Positions 42,682 to 50,911 of a DNA stretch of 64,000 bases are shown here, in pieces. The translations under genes were made by a program, and so were the position numbers. The stretch's first letter is position 1, and each line of letters starts with the position of its first letter. This stretch comes from RZYX01 sp036654375 (GTDB lineage Bacteria > Bacillota > Clostridia > Oscillospirales > Acutalibacteraceae): positions 1 through 64,000 of the forward strand of contig JAVVSD010000004.1 in assembly GCA_036654375.1 (NCBI GenBank). The letters are read 5' to 3'. The notes under the pieces were generated by a model, which saw only the letters and a list, made by a program, of their open reading frames with translations, was not told the DNA's origin and did not search any database.

Positions 42682-43410
42682 CTAAATCACCATTCCACCG
42701 TTAACTCCGACTACCTGCCCTGTTATGAATTTTGATTTTTTACCACAGAGGAACAAGACAAGCTCTGCTATATCATCTGATGTACCTATTGTTCCAAGTG
42801 GTGTTTCTCCTTTTAGCTGTTCAATTGTTTCATTGTCTATATTTTTATTCATCTTGGTATCTATTACACCTGGACAAATGCAGTTGACTCTTATTCCAGA
42901 CGGGCCGACCTCTTTTGCCAGAGCCTGTGTCATGCCAATTACCGCAGCCTTTGACGCAGAATAATGAACCTCACATGATGCTCCGACCTGACCCCACATT
43001 GAAGAAATGTTTATTATGCTTCCTTGCTTTTCTCTTATCATTGAGGGTAAAACTGCTTTTGTGCAGTTGAACACACCCTTAACATTAACATCAAACATCG
43101 TGTTAAAGTCGCTCTCGGTTATATCGCAAAAAAGTTTTTGCTGTGCTATTCCAGCATTATTTACAAGCACATCAATCTTTCCCATTGTGTTTTCTATTTC
43201 TTGTACCATTGTGCTAACTGCTTTCCAGTTGCTGACATCTGCACAAAAAGCTTTTGCAACGCACCCTGCACCCTGAAGTTCAGTTTCAAGCCTGTGTGCC
43301 TGCTCCAAAGAGCTATTATAGTTGATCGCTACCGAATACCCATTTTGGGCAAGTACACTTGCAATGCGTCCACCAATGCCTCCAGACGAGCCTGTTATCA
43401 GAGCTATCAT
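42682..43410 (-). CDS. Short-chain dehydrogenase/reductase, possibly EF-P 5-aminopentanone reductase (YmfI-like)
   Basis: 242 residues with the complete classical SDR set: cofactor motif TGSSGGIGGRIA, NNAG, catalytic Ser in INISSMWGQVG, and YSASK. The stretch SSMWGQVGASCEVHYSASKA is typical of the YmfI group that reduces the 5-aminopentanonyl modification of elongation factor P, but FabG-like enzymes are close relatives and no fatty-acid or efp gene lies next to it. Start after AAGAGGTGGC. Apparently monocistronic. Confidence 0.8.
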   Translation of the reverse strand: MIALITGSSGGIGGRIASVLAQNGYSVAINYNSSLEQAHRLETELQGAGCVAKAFCADVSNWKAVSTMVQEIENTMGKIDVLVNNAGIAQQKLFCDITESDFNTMFDVNVKGVFNCTKAVLPSMIREKQGSIINISSMWGQVGASCEVHYSASKAAVIGMTQALAKEVGPSGIRVNCICPGVIDTKMNKNIDNETIEQLKGETPLGTIGTSDDIAELVLFLCGKKSKFITGQVVGVNGGMVI

Positions 43411-43423
43411 TATGCCACCTCTT

Positions 43424-43455
43424 AAAAAAGTACCCCATGCATTAGCACAGGGTAC
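43424..43455 (-). terminator. Intrinsic terminator of the lipoprotein gene at 43471
   Basis: Stem GTACCC/GGGTAC with inner TGC/GCA pairs (43430-43435 and 43450-43455), followed on the minus strand by TTTTTT, 16 bases after the stop. Confidence 0.75.
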
Positions 43456-43470
43456 AAAAGTTTTGTTTTA

Positions 43471-44178
43471 TCAGCCTGCTGCCATTGATGCATCAATTTC
43501 GGTTGCAAGCTTCCTGACTTCCTCAGGATTATTTTTAAACTCTGTTGGTGGAACAAACATTTCGTCAGTCACATTTCCAGTAATTGAAATTTTGCCATAA
43601 GCACTGACTACGCCTGCATCAACAGACCCTCTCATTACAAGCGCACCATCTTTGAAGACAAATCTTGAAATCTGCTGGCTTGTTGGGTTCGTATAATCCT
43701 CATACTTATAGCTTACACCGTCAATATCAACTGTTCCCGCTCCTACAAAAGAAAGGGCAGAAAGCTGAATGTATGCACCTTGGAGAAAATCTGAAAGCTC
43801 CTTAAGCTGTGTATCTCCAATCTGTCCATATGTTTTAAGGCTTGAGAACATAAGCATTTTACTTGCACTATTAATAACGAGGCTGATTGGCAACTTTGTA
43901 CCATCTTCCATTGTCATTGTAAGTGTTAGCATCTTTTTAGCTGAACCTGAAATAGTGATAGTTACAGGAATTATTACACCGCCCTCAAGAACCATTTCAG
44001 TAGAAATCATGTATTTCCCTGTTTTGTTAATTTCAACATAGGGCTTTAAGAGTTTTCCAGAAAAAACATCTGTTGTTGTGTCAGTATCTATAGTTGGATT
44101 GTTTTTATCCTTGTTGCAAGCAGTAGCAAGAGTAAAGAACATCGTTATAACAACTAACATAGATATAACTTTTTTCAT
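43471..44178 (-). CDS. Hypothetical lipoprotein
   Basis: 235 residues. A lipoprotein signal peptide (MKKVISMLVVITMFFTLATAC, lipobox LATAC with Cys21) is followed by a short Asp/Thr-rich linker and a soluble domain rich in beta strands (VITMISG-like repeats of alternating Ser/Thr and aliphatics) with no cysteines. Not recognised. The architecture resembles small surface lipoproteins of the LolA/LppX-like open beta barrel kind, but that is only an impression. Start after GGAGC. Confidence 0.75.
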   Translation of the reverse strand: MKKVISMLVVITMFFTLATACNKDKNNPTIDTDTTTDVFSGKLLKPYVEINKTGKYMISTEMVLEGGVIIPVTITISGSAKKMLTLTMTMEDGTKLPISLVINSASKMLMFSSLKTYGQIGDTQLKELSDFLQGAYIQLSALSFVGAGTVDIDGVSYKYEDYTNPTSQQISRFVFKDGALVMRGSVDAGVVSAYGKISITGNVTDEMFVPPTEFKNNPEEVRKLATEIDASMAAG

Positions 44179-44302
44179 AAAATATGCTCCATTCTATTTT
44201 AATCTACTTTAAACCATACATTATGTTAACATAGCGATATTATTATGTCAATTAGCATATACAAATTTAACACCTTATTAATAAAATTTTTAACAAATTC
44301 TA

Positions 44303-44331
44303 TTGCAAAAATAATTCTCCTTATCTATAAT
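44303..44331 (+). promoter_or_regulatory. Predicted promoter of tRNA-Thr
   Basis: -35 TTGCAA (44303-44308), -10 TATAAT (44326-44331), spacer 17, 26 bases upstream of the tRNA. Confidence 0.6.
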
Positions 44332-44357
44332 ATAATAGCCGTTAAGATTAAAGAGAT

Positions 44358-44433
44358 GCTACTGTGGCTCAGCTGGTAGAGCAGCTCACTCGTAATGAGC
44401 AGGTCGCCCGTTCAAATCGGGTCAGTAGCTCCA
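44358..44433 (+). tRNA. tRNA-Thr (anticodon CGT)
   Basis: 76 bases. Acceptor arm GCTACTG/CAGTAGC, D arm GCTC...GAGC, anticodon stem GCTCA/TGAGC with loop CTCGTAA (anticodon CGT), T arm CCCG-TTCAAAT-CGGG, discriminator T and an encoded CCA. A single-tRNA transcription unit with its own promoter and terminator. Confidence 0.95.
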
Positions 44434-44440
44434 TTCAAGA

Positions 44441-44479
44441 GCCTTGACACGCAAATTGCGTGCTAAGGCTTCTTTTTTT
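44441..44479 (+). terminator. Intrinsic terminator of tRNA-Thr
   Basis: Stems GCCTT/AAGGC (44441-44445 and 44665-type partner at 44465-44469) and CACGC/GCGTG around AAATT, then TCTTTTTTT. The following stretch to 44677 is AT-rich with no gene. Confidence 0.85.
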
Positions 44480-44677
44480 CAGCCTTTGTGGTAGCATCAA
44501 AGACTTTCATCTCTATTTGCACGCTTTAAATTTATTTTGATTTTATTGTTCTCATATACTCTAATAAAAAGCGGGATTTTATTAGATTTTTTTGATATTC
44601 TACCCTAAAATTTTTCTCGACAGAGCTTAACTGTTAAATTTTCTTGACAATTTAACTCATCTCAATCATTTAATTGC

Positions 44678-44706
44678 TTGTATCTTACAAAGATATCGAA
44701 TATAAT
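44678..44706 (+). promoter_or_regulatory. Predicted promoter of the membrane protein gene at 44740
   Basis: -35 TTGTAT (44678-44683), -10 TATAAT (44701-44706), spacer 17. Confidence 0.5.
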
Positions 44707-44739
44707 TATATTAAAGTACTGGTTAAGGATGTGATGATA

Positions 44740-45495
44740 ATGAAAAAAATCATATTAAGTATTTTTATGTCAATCATTTTGGTTGTTATTACTGTTTCGT
44801 CTGCATCTGCGACAAATAAAGAATATGCCATAGATGAAATGAACATTACCATTGATATTCCAGAAGAATATGCAACGCTTACTCGAAATGTTGAGGATTT
44901 AGACCCAAGCATTGAACTTTTTGGGTTTAAAAACGCATCCGAAGTTGAGAAAATGCTCAAAAGCTATGATGCATATCTCAATACTTCTCCTAAGACCGGT
45001 GGCTTTGGTGTTTTAGTTACTATGACATCAAATGAAAATAGCAAGGACTTTTTTGACCTTAATTACCTAAGTAAAAGAGAGCTTAAAAAGCTTGCTGAAA
45101 AGGCAATGAATAATAATTCTGGGAATGTTAAATATTCAAACTATGAAATTTATAAGCACGACCAGGCAAAGTTTATTGTTTTTAAAAGTGTTTTAAAAGA
45201 TGAAAAAGCAACTTCTTATGTTACTCAATATTATACTGTTTACAACGGACAAACGATAAACATCAATCTTTATTCATATAATGAACCAGCTTCAAAAGAA
45301 GCAATTACCGCTCAAAAGAATATTGTTAATAGCATTAAGTTTACAAAATCGCTTAAAAAGCCATTTTCACTGCTCAGTCCAACTGGCTATACGCAAATTG
45401 ATACAGCTATTATAATTGCTGTTATTCTTGTTGCGTTCGGAACTATTTACTTTGTATCTAAATATAAAAAGCAAAGATCATCCTATAAAAAATGA
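44740..45495 (+). CDS. Hypothetical exported protein with C-terminal membrane anchor
   Basis: 251 residues, not recognised. An N-terminal signal peptide (to about residue 24, ending SSASA) is followed by an extracytoplasmic domain of about 190 residues, then one C-terminal membrane segment (AIIIAVILVAFGTIYFVS) and a basic tail of lysines and arginines. The soluble part contains no cysteine and includes a NIVNSIKFTK ending found in many small exported domains. The start at 44740 is supported by AAGGATGTGATG. No LPXTG-type motif lies before the membrane segment. It is 27 bases upstream of the Fe-S gene and may be co-transcribed. Confidence 0.75.
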   Translation: MKKIILSIFMSIILVVITVSSASATNKEYAIDEMNITIDIPEEYATLTRNVEDLDPSIELFGFKNASEVEKMLKSYDAYLNTSPKTGGFGVLVTMTSNENSKDFFDLNYLSKRELKKLAEKAMNNNSGNVKYSNYEIYKHDQAKFIVFKSVLKDEKATSYVTQYYTVYNGQTININLYSYNEPASKEAITAQKNIVNSIKFTKSLKKPFSLLSPTGYTQIDTAIIIAVILVAFGTIYFVSKYKKQRSSYKK

Positions 45496-45522
45496 TTTTT
45501 AAATATTATGGGGGTTTATTTC

Positions 45523-46374
45523 ATGGATGATAAAAACAAAAGTTTTGTATTAAATTATGGTGAGCTGAGGCCAGTTACTTGGGATCAGAAATTTTCACAG
45601 TGGTGGTATGGAGTTACCGAGCCATACATATTAAAGTTTGCCGATTACATGGTTAGGGATGAAAAGAGAGCAAAAAAATATGTTGATATGTCAAAGCCCA
45701 AATGTCTGCCATCAGGAGTTATTATTTCTACTGAGGCGGCTTGCAGATTTGTTGACTTTATTTATAGCCATAACACTGAAAACAACACTGCACGAATGGC
45801 GGTTACAAAGTGTGTTTGTCAAACAGCCCTTAAAAAGTACAGAGAGCCTGTTATGAAGGACATGGCATTGCTGTATCTTGCCGATATGTACACAACCATG
45901 AAGCACACCGGTATCAAAGAGAAGTTCGTGCCTATTGAAACAGCACAAGAAGCCAAGGATATGCTTCGCTATTTTGACGAATGCGGGCTGATGCACAATG
46001 TTCTTTATTGCAACGCATCTGGAAAATGGACTTTTGTTATGTGTAATTGCGATGATGAGATCTGTGTTCCTTACCGCTCATATATGGCAGGCAGACGCGG
46101 AGAGTTTGGTGCCGGCCCAGAAATTATTAAGCTTGATAAATCAAGATGCCTTGGTGTAAAAGATTGTGGAAAGTGCCTTGACCGCTGTATGCTAAAGGCC
46201 TGTGTAACTGATGCTGATGGCAAAATTGATGTACTCCTTGATGAATGTCTTGGTTGCGGTCTTTGCGTTTCAACTTGCAAAGGCATGGCAAGGTCACTCA
46301 AGCCACGTGACAACTATCAGCACGAGGATATTCTTACCACTAAAATCTTGCTTGGTGAAACCGCAAAAAAATAA
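45523..46374 (+). CDS. 4Fe-4S ferredoxin-domain protein of unknown role
   Basis: 283 residues. The C-terminal part holds a ferredoxin-like pair of cysteine groups: CLGVKDCGKCLDRC (near residue 207) and the canonical CLGCGLCVSTC (near 240), fit for two clusters. The N-terminal 200 residues carry further conserved-looking cysteines (KCVCQ and CNASGKWTFVMCNCDDEIC) that might bind another cofactor. This layout, an unrecognised Cys-bearing domain plus a dicluster ferredoxin, suggests electron transfer in an anaerobe. No membrane segment. Start at the ATG after GGGGG; a strong terminator follows. Confidence 0.75.
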   Translation: MDDKNKSFVLNYGELRPVTWDQKFSQWWYGVTEPYILKFADYMVRDEKRAKKYVDMSKPKCLPSGVIISTEAACRFVDFIYSHNTENNTARMAVTKCVCQTALKKYREPVMKDMALLYLADMYTTMKHTGIKEKFVPIETAQEAKDMLRYFDECGLMHNVLYCNASGKWTFVMCNCDDEICVPYRSYMAGRRGEFGAGPEIIKLDKSRCLGVKDCGKCLDRCMLKACVTDADGKIDVLLDECLGCGLCVSTCKGMARSLKPRDNYQHEDILTTKILLGETAKK

Positions 46375-46403
46375 TCTTATGTTTAAACTATAGTTCAAAT
46401 TTT

Positions 46404-46434
46404 AAACGGCGATGTTTAAACTCGCCGTTTTATT
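46404..46434 (+). terminator. Intrinsic terminator of the Fe-S protein gene
   Basis: Perfect 9-bp stem AAACGGCGA/TCGCCGTTT (46404-46412 and 46422-46430) followed by TATTATTAT. Confidence 0.75.
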
Positions 46435-46478
46435 ATTATATGTGATTCTAACTTTTTTTAGAAAGAACAGTGACCTTT

Positions 46479-47108
46479 ATGTCAACTATTTTAGAAGCTC
46501 AAAATGTTTTATTTAAAGATGTTATAAGCTATCCTCATATTTGCATTTCTTCTGGTATTACAACCTTTATTCAAGGTAAGAGCGGATGCGGTAAAAGCAC
46601 CCTATTAAAGCTTTTCAATGCAACTGTCAACCCAACGGGCGGTGATTTGTTTTATGACGGGAAAAACATAAAAGAGCTTGACACTATAAAGCTTAGGCAA
46701 GAAGTTTTGCTGGCTTCTCAAAATGTGTTTTTATTTTGTGGCAGTGTATCCGATAACTTTAAACAGTTTTATAACTATCGAAACTTGTCTGAAATTTCTG
46801 ACGAAAAAATCAAGGAATATCTTGATATATGTTGCTCTGATTTCTGCCCAACAGATATTTGCGACAATATGTCCGGTGGTGAAAGACAGCGTATTAATAT
46901 TGCTATTTGCCTTTCGCTGATGCCAAAGGTTCTTATGCTTGATGAGCCAACCTCCGCACTTGATGACAAAACTTCACGACAGTTGCTTGAAAATGTCAAG
47001 GGCTTTTGCTCTGACAATGACATAACTCTTATTGCTGTTAGCCACAACCTTGAGCTTTGCCAAGAATTTGCCGATGATTTTATTGTGCTAACCAAGGAGG
47101 GTGGCTGA
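46479..47108 (+). CDS. fetA: ABC transporter ATP-binding protein, FetA-like
   Basis: About 209 residues, a single ABC ATPase domain: Walker A QGKSGCGKSTLLKLF (near residue 35), signature MSGGERQRI (near 135), Walker B VLMLDEPTSALDD and the switch His in VSHNLEL. Its partner gene (one-base overlap, TGATG) is a FetB/YbbM-type permease, so this is probably the iron exporter ATPase. Start at ATG or the GTG three codons earlier; neither has a strong Shine-Dalgarno sequence. Confidence 0.85.
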   Translation: MSTILEAQNVLFKDVISYPHICISSGITTFIQGKSGCGKSTLLKLFNATVNPTGGDLFYDGKNIKELDTIKLRQEVLLASQNVFLFCGSVSDNFKQFYNYRNLSEISDEKIKEYLDICCSDFCPTDICDNMSGGERQRINIAICLSLMPKVLMLDEPTSALDDKTSRQLLENVKGFCSDNDITLIAVSHNLELCQEFADDFIVLTKEGG

Positions 47109-47887
47109 TGAAAGATATTATTGAGTTGCAGTTATGTCAATTTTCACTTGTCTATTTATTGCTTATTATCGTTTTAGTTATTATGAAAAAATGCAAAATT
47201 GAGCAGACAAAACTTTTGATTATTGCCAACATTAGAATGGCTGTTCAGCTGGCAATTGCAGGGCTTATTCTTACCTATATATTTGATAACCCTCACCCCG
47301 CTTTTACAATTCTGTATTTGATTTCTATGACTTCATTCGCAATACATCGCGTTCTTTCAAAAAATAAAGACCTTAACAAAAAGTTTCAACTTTCAATTGC
47401 TGTTTCTCTTGCGATATCTGGGCTTAGCATAGTATTTTACTTTGTAAAAATTGTTGTCGGTGAGAGTGTTTTTAATCCTCAATATGTTATTCCTCTTAGC
47501 GGAATGATTATTGGAAATGCGATGACGGGTGTTTCGCTTGGTGTTAAAACCTTTAAAGAAAGCTTTAGAGGTCAAAGAAGCAAAATAGAAACCTTGATTA
47601 ACATGGGTGTTTCTCCTGATAAAATACTTCTTCCATTTGTTAATCAGTCCCTGGAAACGGCATTGCTTCCAACCATGAATTCGATGCTTGGAATGGGAAT
47701 TGTTGCTTTGCCTGGCATGATGACAGGACAGATACTTTCTGGCACAAAGCCCACAACTGCAATTCTTTATCAAATTGCTATTATGACCGCAATTTGTACT
47801 GTCGTTTGTCTTTCAGTTTTCTGTTCGCTGTATTTTGGCTATAAAACACTTTATAACTCGGACAATCAAATTGATTTTTTTGAATAA
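47108..47887 (+). CDS. fetB: FetB/YbbM-type (UPF0014) ABC permease, probable iron exporter
   Basis: 259 residues with about seven membrane segments. The family signature PLSGMIIGNAMTGVSLGVKTF lies near 140 and LLPTMNSMLGMGIVALPGMMTGQIL-type sequence near 205. E. coli FetAB exports iron and protects against oxidative stress; the same function is inferred here. It overlaps fetA by one base and is followed by a hairpin shared with the convergent desulfoferrodoxin gene. Confidence 0.9.
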   Translation: MKDIIELQLCQFSLVYLLLIIVLVIMKKCKIEQTKLLIIANIRMAVQLAIAGLILTYIFDNPHPAFTILYLISMTSFAIHRVLSKNKDLNKKFQLSIAVSLAISGLSIVFYFVKIVVGESVFNPQYVIPLSGMIIGNAMTGVSLGVKTFKESFRGQRSKIETLINMGVSPDKILLPFVNQSLETALLPTMNSMLGMGIVALPGMMTGQILSGTKPTTAILYQIAIMTAICTVVCLSVFCSLYFGYKTLYNSDNQIDFFE

Positions 47888-47890
47888 ATA

Positions 47891-47934
47891 AAAAGGTGTG
47901 TCGCTAAAACTGCAACACACCTTTTAAATTTTTG
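47891..47934. terminator. Bidirectional terminator between fetB and the desulfoferrodoxin gene
   Basis: Stem AAAAGGTGTGT/ACACACCTTTT (47891-47901 and 47915-47925) with A and T runs on both flanks, placed between convergent genes. Confidence 0.8.
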
Positions 47935-47940
47935 ATAGAA

Positions 47941-48321
47941 TTAGATATCCTTGCTCCACAAGCCATGCAAATTGCAAAATGCATAAGCTGTAACTACAGT
48001 GTCATCAGCAAGTTCAAAAACTGCCTTCGGACTCTGCTCTGGGCTAAGATATTTTATCTGCGCACCCTTTTCAGTCTGAATGAAAATCCATTTAATAAAA
48101 TGCTCTGGAACCATTGGATGTTCAACTGAGCCAACCTCTACTGTTACCTTTTTTCCATCAACCGTAACCTGAGGAACATGCTTTTCAACACTTGCGTCAA
48201 CACTTCCTGGAACGAGTTCTGTCATTTTCTCACCGCAACAAACCATAGGTACCTTTGCGTCCTCAATAACTGCAACTAAATTTCCGCAATGCTTACATAC
48301 AAAAAACTTTTGCTTAGCCAT
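47941..48321 (-). CDS. dfx: Desulfoferrodoxin (superoxide reductase)
   Basis: 126 residues; reduces superoxide to hydrogen peroxide in anaerobes without releasing oxygen. The N-terminal desulforedoxin domain has Cys9, Cys12 and the pair Cys28-Cys29 (FFVCKHCGN, VPMVCCGEKM). The C-terminal domain has the iron-site histidines and cysteine: EKHVPQV, VEHPMVPEHFIKW and FCNLHGLW. Both centres are complete, so this is the two-iron class I form. Start after AAGGAGG. Convergent with fetAB, divergent from ccdA. Confidence 0.95.
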   Translation of the reverse strand: MAKQKFFVCKHCGNLVAVIEDAKVPMVCCGEKMTELVPGSVDASVEKHVPQVTVDGKKVTVEVGSVEHPMVPEHFIKWIFIQTEKGAQIKYLSPEQSPKAVFELADDTVVTAYAFCNLHGLWSKDI

Positions 48322-48466
48322 AATTTTAGCCTCCTTGATATTAATACATTTTTGTGGGTAAGTTAATTATATATTATCAATATTTTAATTTCAGTGACTC
48401 AATCACAGTCCTTGAAAACAATAATATATATAATAAAAAATAATATCAAAACTGGGGTTGATTAAG

Positions 48467-49138
48467 TTGCCATATCTGATTTCATTTTTAGAAGGAATAA
48501 TAACATTTATCTCTCCTTGCCTTTTGCCAATGCTTCCAATATACATTATATATTTTTCAGGCACAAATATCAATGAGAAAAAAAGAACAACACTGAAAAA
48601 CACGCTTGGTTTTGTTTTTGGATTTACCACTGTATTTGTTTTAATGGGTGCCTTTGCTGCAAGCCTCGGAAGCCTGCTAAAAGAGCATCAGACTTTAATC
48701 AATATTGTAACGGGTTTTATAGTAATTATACTTGGGCTTAATTTTATGGGTGTGTTTCGGCTTGGATTTTTAAACAAAGAAAAATCCTCAAAGCCAGAAA
48801 TAACACCAACTGGTTTTTTCTCTTCCGTTTTGTTTGGTGTCGTTTTCAGCATTGGCTGGACACCATGTGTCAGTGCCTTTCTTGGCTCCGCTTTGATGCT
48901 TGCTTCACAACAAGGCTCTGTTGCTGAAGGTGTTTTTATGCTTTTATTCTATTCACTTGGGCTTGGAATACCATTTATTTTGAGTGCAATTCTTATTGAC
49001 AAGTTAAAGGGTGCCTTTGACTTTATAAAGCGAAACTATAAGACAATAAACATTGTTTGTGGCGCACTTCTTATTATAGTCGGTTTATTTATGATGAGCG
49101 GAAAAATGGGACATTTGCTCTCATACTTAGGAGGTTAA
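48467..49138 (+). CDS. ccdA: Cytochrome c biogenesis protein CcdA (thiol-disulfide transporter)
   Basis: About 223 residues, six membrane segments; passes electrons from cytoplasmic thioredoxin across the membrane. The two essential cysteines lie in FISPCLLPMLPIYI (near residue 18) and GWTPCVSAFLGS (near 133). No ATG is available: a TTG at 48467 follows GGGG at nine bases; the TTG three codons earlier lies on that site. Five bases upstream of the TlpA-like gene, its likely partner. No cytochrome c genes are nearby, so the pathway may serve surface disulfide reduction instead. Confidence 0.92.
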   Translation: MPYLISFLEGIITFISPCLLPMLPIYIIYFSGTNINEKKRTTLKNTLGFVFGFTTVFVLMGAFAASLGSLLKEHQTLINIVTGFIVIILGLNFMGVFRLGFLNKEKSSKPEITPTGFFSSVLFGVVFSIGWTPCVSAFLGSALMLASQQGSVAEGVFMLLFYSLGLGIPFILSAILIDKLKGAFDFIKRNYKTINIVCGALLIIVGLFMMSGKMGHLLSYLGG

Positions 49139-49142
49139 TATT

Positions 49143-49712
49143 ATGAACAACAAGCTTAAAGCTTCTTTATTGGTAGTCGCTATTGTTACTGTTATTGGAT
49201 TGGCATTCTTGGGTTATAATTCTCTTTCAAAATATTACAAAGCTCCAGCTACAACAGAAAAGCCTTCGCCGACAATAGAAAAGAACAATGATTATCTGGA
49301 GGATGCACCTGATGTTACAATATATAATTCAAAAGGTGAAGAAGTTTCCCTTGCTTCACTTTTAGGGAAGCCTACAGTTATTAATTTTTGGGCAAGCTGG
49401 TGTGGACCTTGCAAGGCCGAGCTGCCAGATTTTCAGAGTGTTTTTGATGAAAAAAGTAAGGATGTTAACTTCATTATGGTCAACCTAACCGATGGGTTCA
49501 GAGAAACGCAAAGTCGTGCAGAAAAGCTTATTTCAAGTTCTGGATATACCTTTCCTATCTTTTTTGATAACGACGGCAACGCATCTGACGAATATGGTGT
49601 CTACTCAATCCCAACCACATTTTTTGTGAACGCAAACGGTGAAATTGAAAATATCCACACAGGTTTAATTACAAAAGAACAGCTTATTAAAGAAATTGAG
49701 GATATGATGTGA
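49143..49712 (+). CDS. Membrane-anchored TlpA/ResA-like thioredoxin
   Basis: 189 residues. An N-terminal membrane anchor (about residues 7-26) is followed by a Pro/Thr/Lys linker and a thioredoxin-fold domain with NFWASWCGPCKAELP (Cys87 and Cys90) and the cis-proline YSIPTTFFV. It should reduce disulfides on the outer face of the membrane using electrons from CcdA, with which it is co-transcribed. Substrate unknown. Confidence 0.92.
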   Translation: MNNKLKASLLVVAIVTVIGLAFLGYNSLSKYYKAPATTEKPSPTIEKNNDYLEDAPDVTIYNSKGEEVSLASLLGKPTVINFWASWCGPCKAELPDFQSVFDEKSKDVNFIMVNLTDGFRETQSRAEKLISSSGYTFPIFFDNDGNASDEYGVYSIPTTFFVNANGEIENIHTGLITKEQLIKEIEDMM

Positions 49713-49801
49713 ATTTTTTAAAATTGGATAAATCAAGCGGCATATCCAATAGTATTTAGCATTACTGTAATTTAAAGCACTATGTTTATATTTTATTCTA
49801 A

Positions 49802-49830
49802 AAAAGCAGAGGCATTGCCTCTGCTTTTGT
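49802..49830. terminator. Bidirectional terminator between the thioredoxin gene and pilT
   Basis: Perfect 12-bp stem AAAAGCAGAGGC/GCCTCTGCTTTT (49802-49813 and 49817-49828) with A and T runs on both flanks, between convergent operons. Confidence 0.88.
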
Positions 49831-49831
49831 T

Positions 49832-50893
49832 TTATACATTTATCTTTTTCTTTAGCATATCGGGGTTTGACGCAAATTTAATTGCATTTTCCCTGCTTAT
49901 CTTCCCAAGCTTATAAAGATTGAATATACTTGTGTCCATTCCCAACATTCCCTCCGATGCAGATGTTGAAATGACAGAATCAATCTGATGCACTTTTGAC
50001 TCTCTAATCATATTCCTTATTGCACTGTTAAGATTCATAACCTCGAATGCAGGAACAAGTCCACCGTCGATAGTTGGAATTAGCTGCTGTGAAACTACAG
50101 ATTGAAGAAGCTGTGCAAGCTGAACTCTTATCTGCTGCTGCTGGTTTGGTGGAAAAACATCTATGACTCTGTCTATGGTGTTTGTTGCACCAACTGTGTG
50201 CAAGGTTGAAATAACCAAATGTCCTGTTTCAGCCGCCGTCATTGCAATTTTTATTGTTTCATAGTCACGCATTTCGCCAACAAGAATAACATCTGGTGAC
50301 TGACGCAGGCAAGCTCTAAGTGCTGTTACATAATTGTCTGTGTCTGTTTCAATCTCCCTCTGGCTGATGATGCTCTTCTTATTGCGATGAAGATATTCGA
50401 GTGGTTCTTCAAGCGTTATTATATGACCATTTCTTGTGCTGTTTATTCTGTCTATTATACAGGCAAGTGTTGTTGACTTGCCGCCACCTGCAGGACCTGT
50501 CACAAGCACAAGCCCCTTAGTTTTTTCTGAAATATCCATTACTTGTTCTGGAATTGAAAGGTCCTTATAGTCTGGAATATCAAACGAAACAAGCCGTATT
50601 ACCGCCGCAAATGAACCACGCTGTTTATATGTACTAACACGGAACCTTGAAAGTCCACTAACAGCAAGAGAAAAGTCATCATCACCAGTCGTTTGAAGCC
50701 TTTCCATTGACCTTCCTGCTGATTCATATATTTTTGTGATGAGCTTTTTTGCTGTTTCGGGTGTTATCTTTTCATCATCTTGAGGTATTATTAGCCCGTT
50801 TAGCTTATACGACAACGGAAGGCTTGATAAAACAAAAATATCCGAAGCTTGTTTATCCACTGCCCCGCTCAAAACATCAATTAAATTCATCAT
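49832..50893 (-). CDS. pilT: PilT-like type IV pilus ATPase
   Basis: 353 residues. A secretion/pilus motor ATPase: N-terminal PAS-like domain, Walker A GPAGGGKSTT (133-142), Asp box ITLEEPLEYLH, Walker B region DVILVGEMRDYETI and His box STLHTVGATNTIDRVID. The short length, lack of the CxxC zinc site of PilB/GspE, and the sequence AMTAAETGHLVISTLHT point to the PilT retraction class. It is the last gene of the pilus-like operon and the only ATPase in it. Two adjacent ATG codons are possible starts. Confidence 0.92.
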   Translation of the reverse strand: MMNLIDVLSGAVDKQASDIFVLSSLPLSYKLNGLIIPQDDEKITPETAKKLITKIYESAGRSMERLQTTGDDDFSLAVSGLSRFRVSTYKQRGSFAAVIRLVSFDIPDYKDLSIPEQVMDISEKTKGLVLVTGPAGGGKSTTLACIIDRINSTRNGHIITLEEPLEYLHRNKKSIISQREIETDTDNYVTALRACLRQSPDVILVGEMRDYETIKIAMTAAETGHLVISTLHTVGATNTIDRVIDVFPPNQQQQIRVQLAQLLQSVVSQQLIPTIDGGLVPAFEVMNLNSAIRNMIRESKVHQIDSVISTSASEGMLGMDTSIFNLYKLGKISRENAIKFASNPDMLKKKINV

Positions 50894-50911
50894 TTATGAA
50901 GTTCCCCCTAT

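Noticed and set aside
48322..48466. Divergent promoters between dfx and ccdA
   Set aside because: TATAAT-like boxes are present in the AT-rich gap, but spacers to any -35 are wrong or the boxes are weak.
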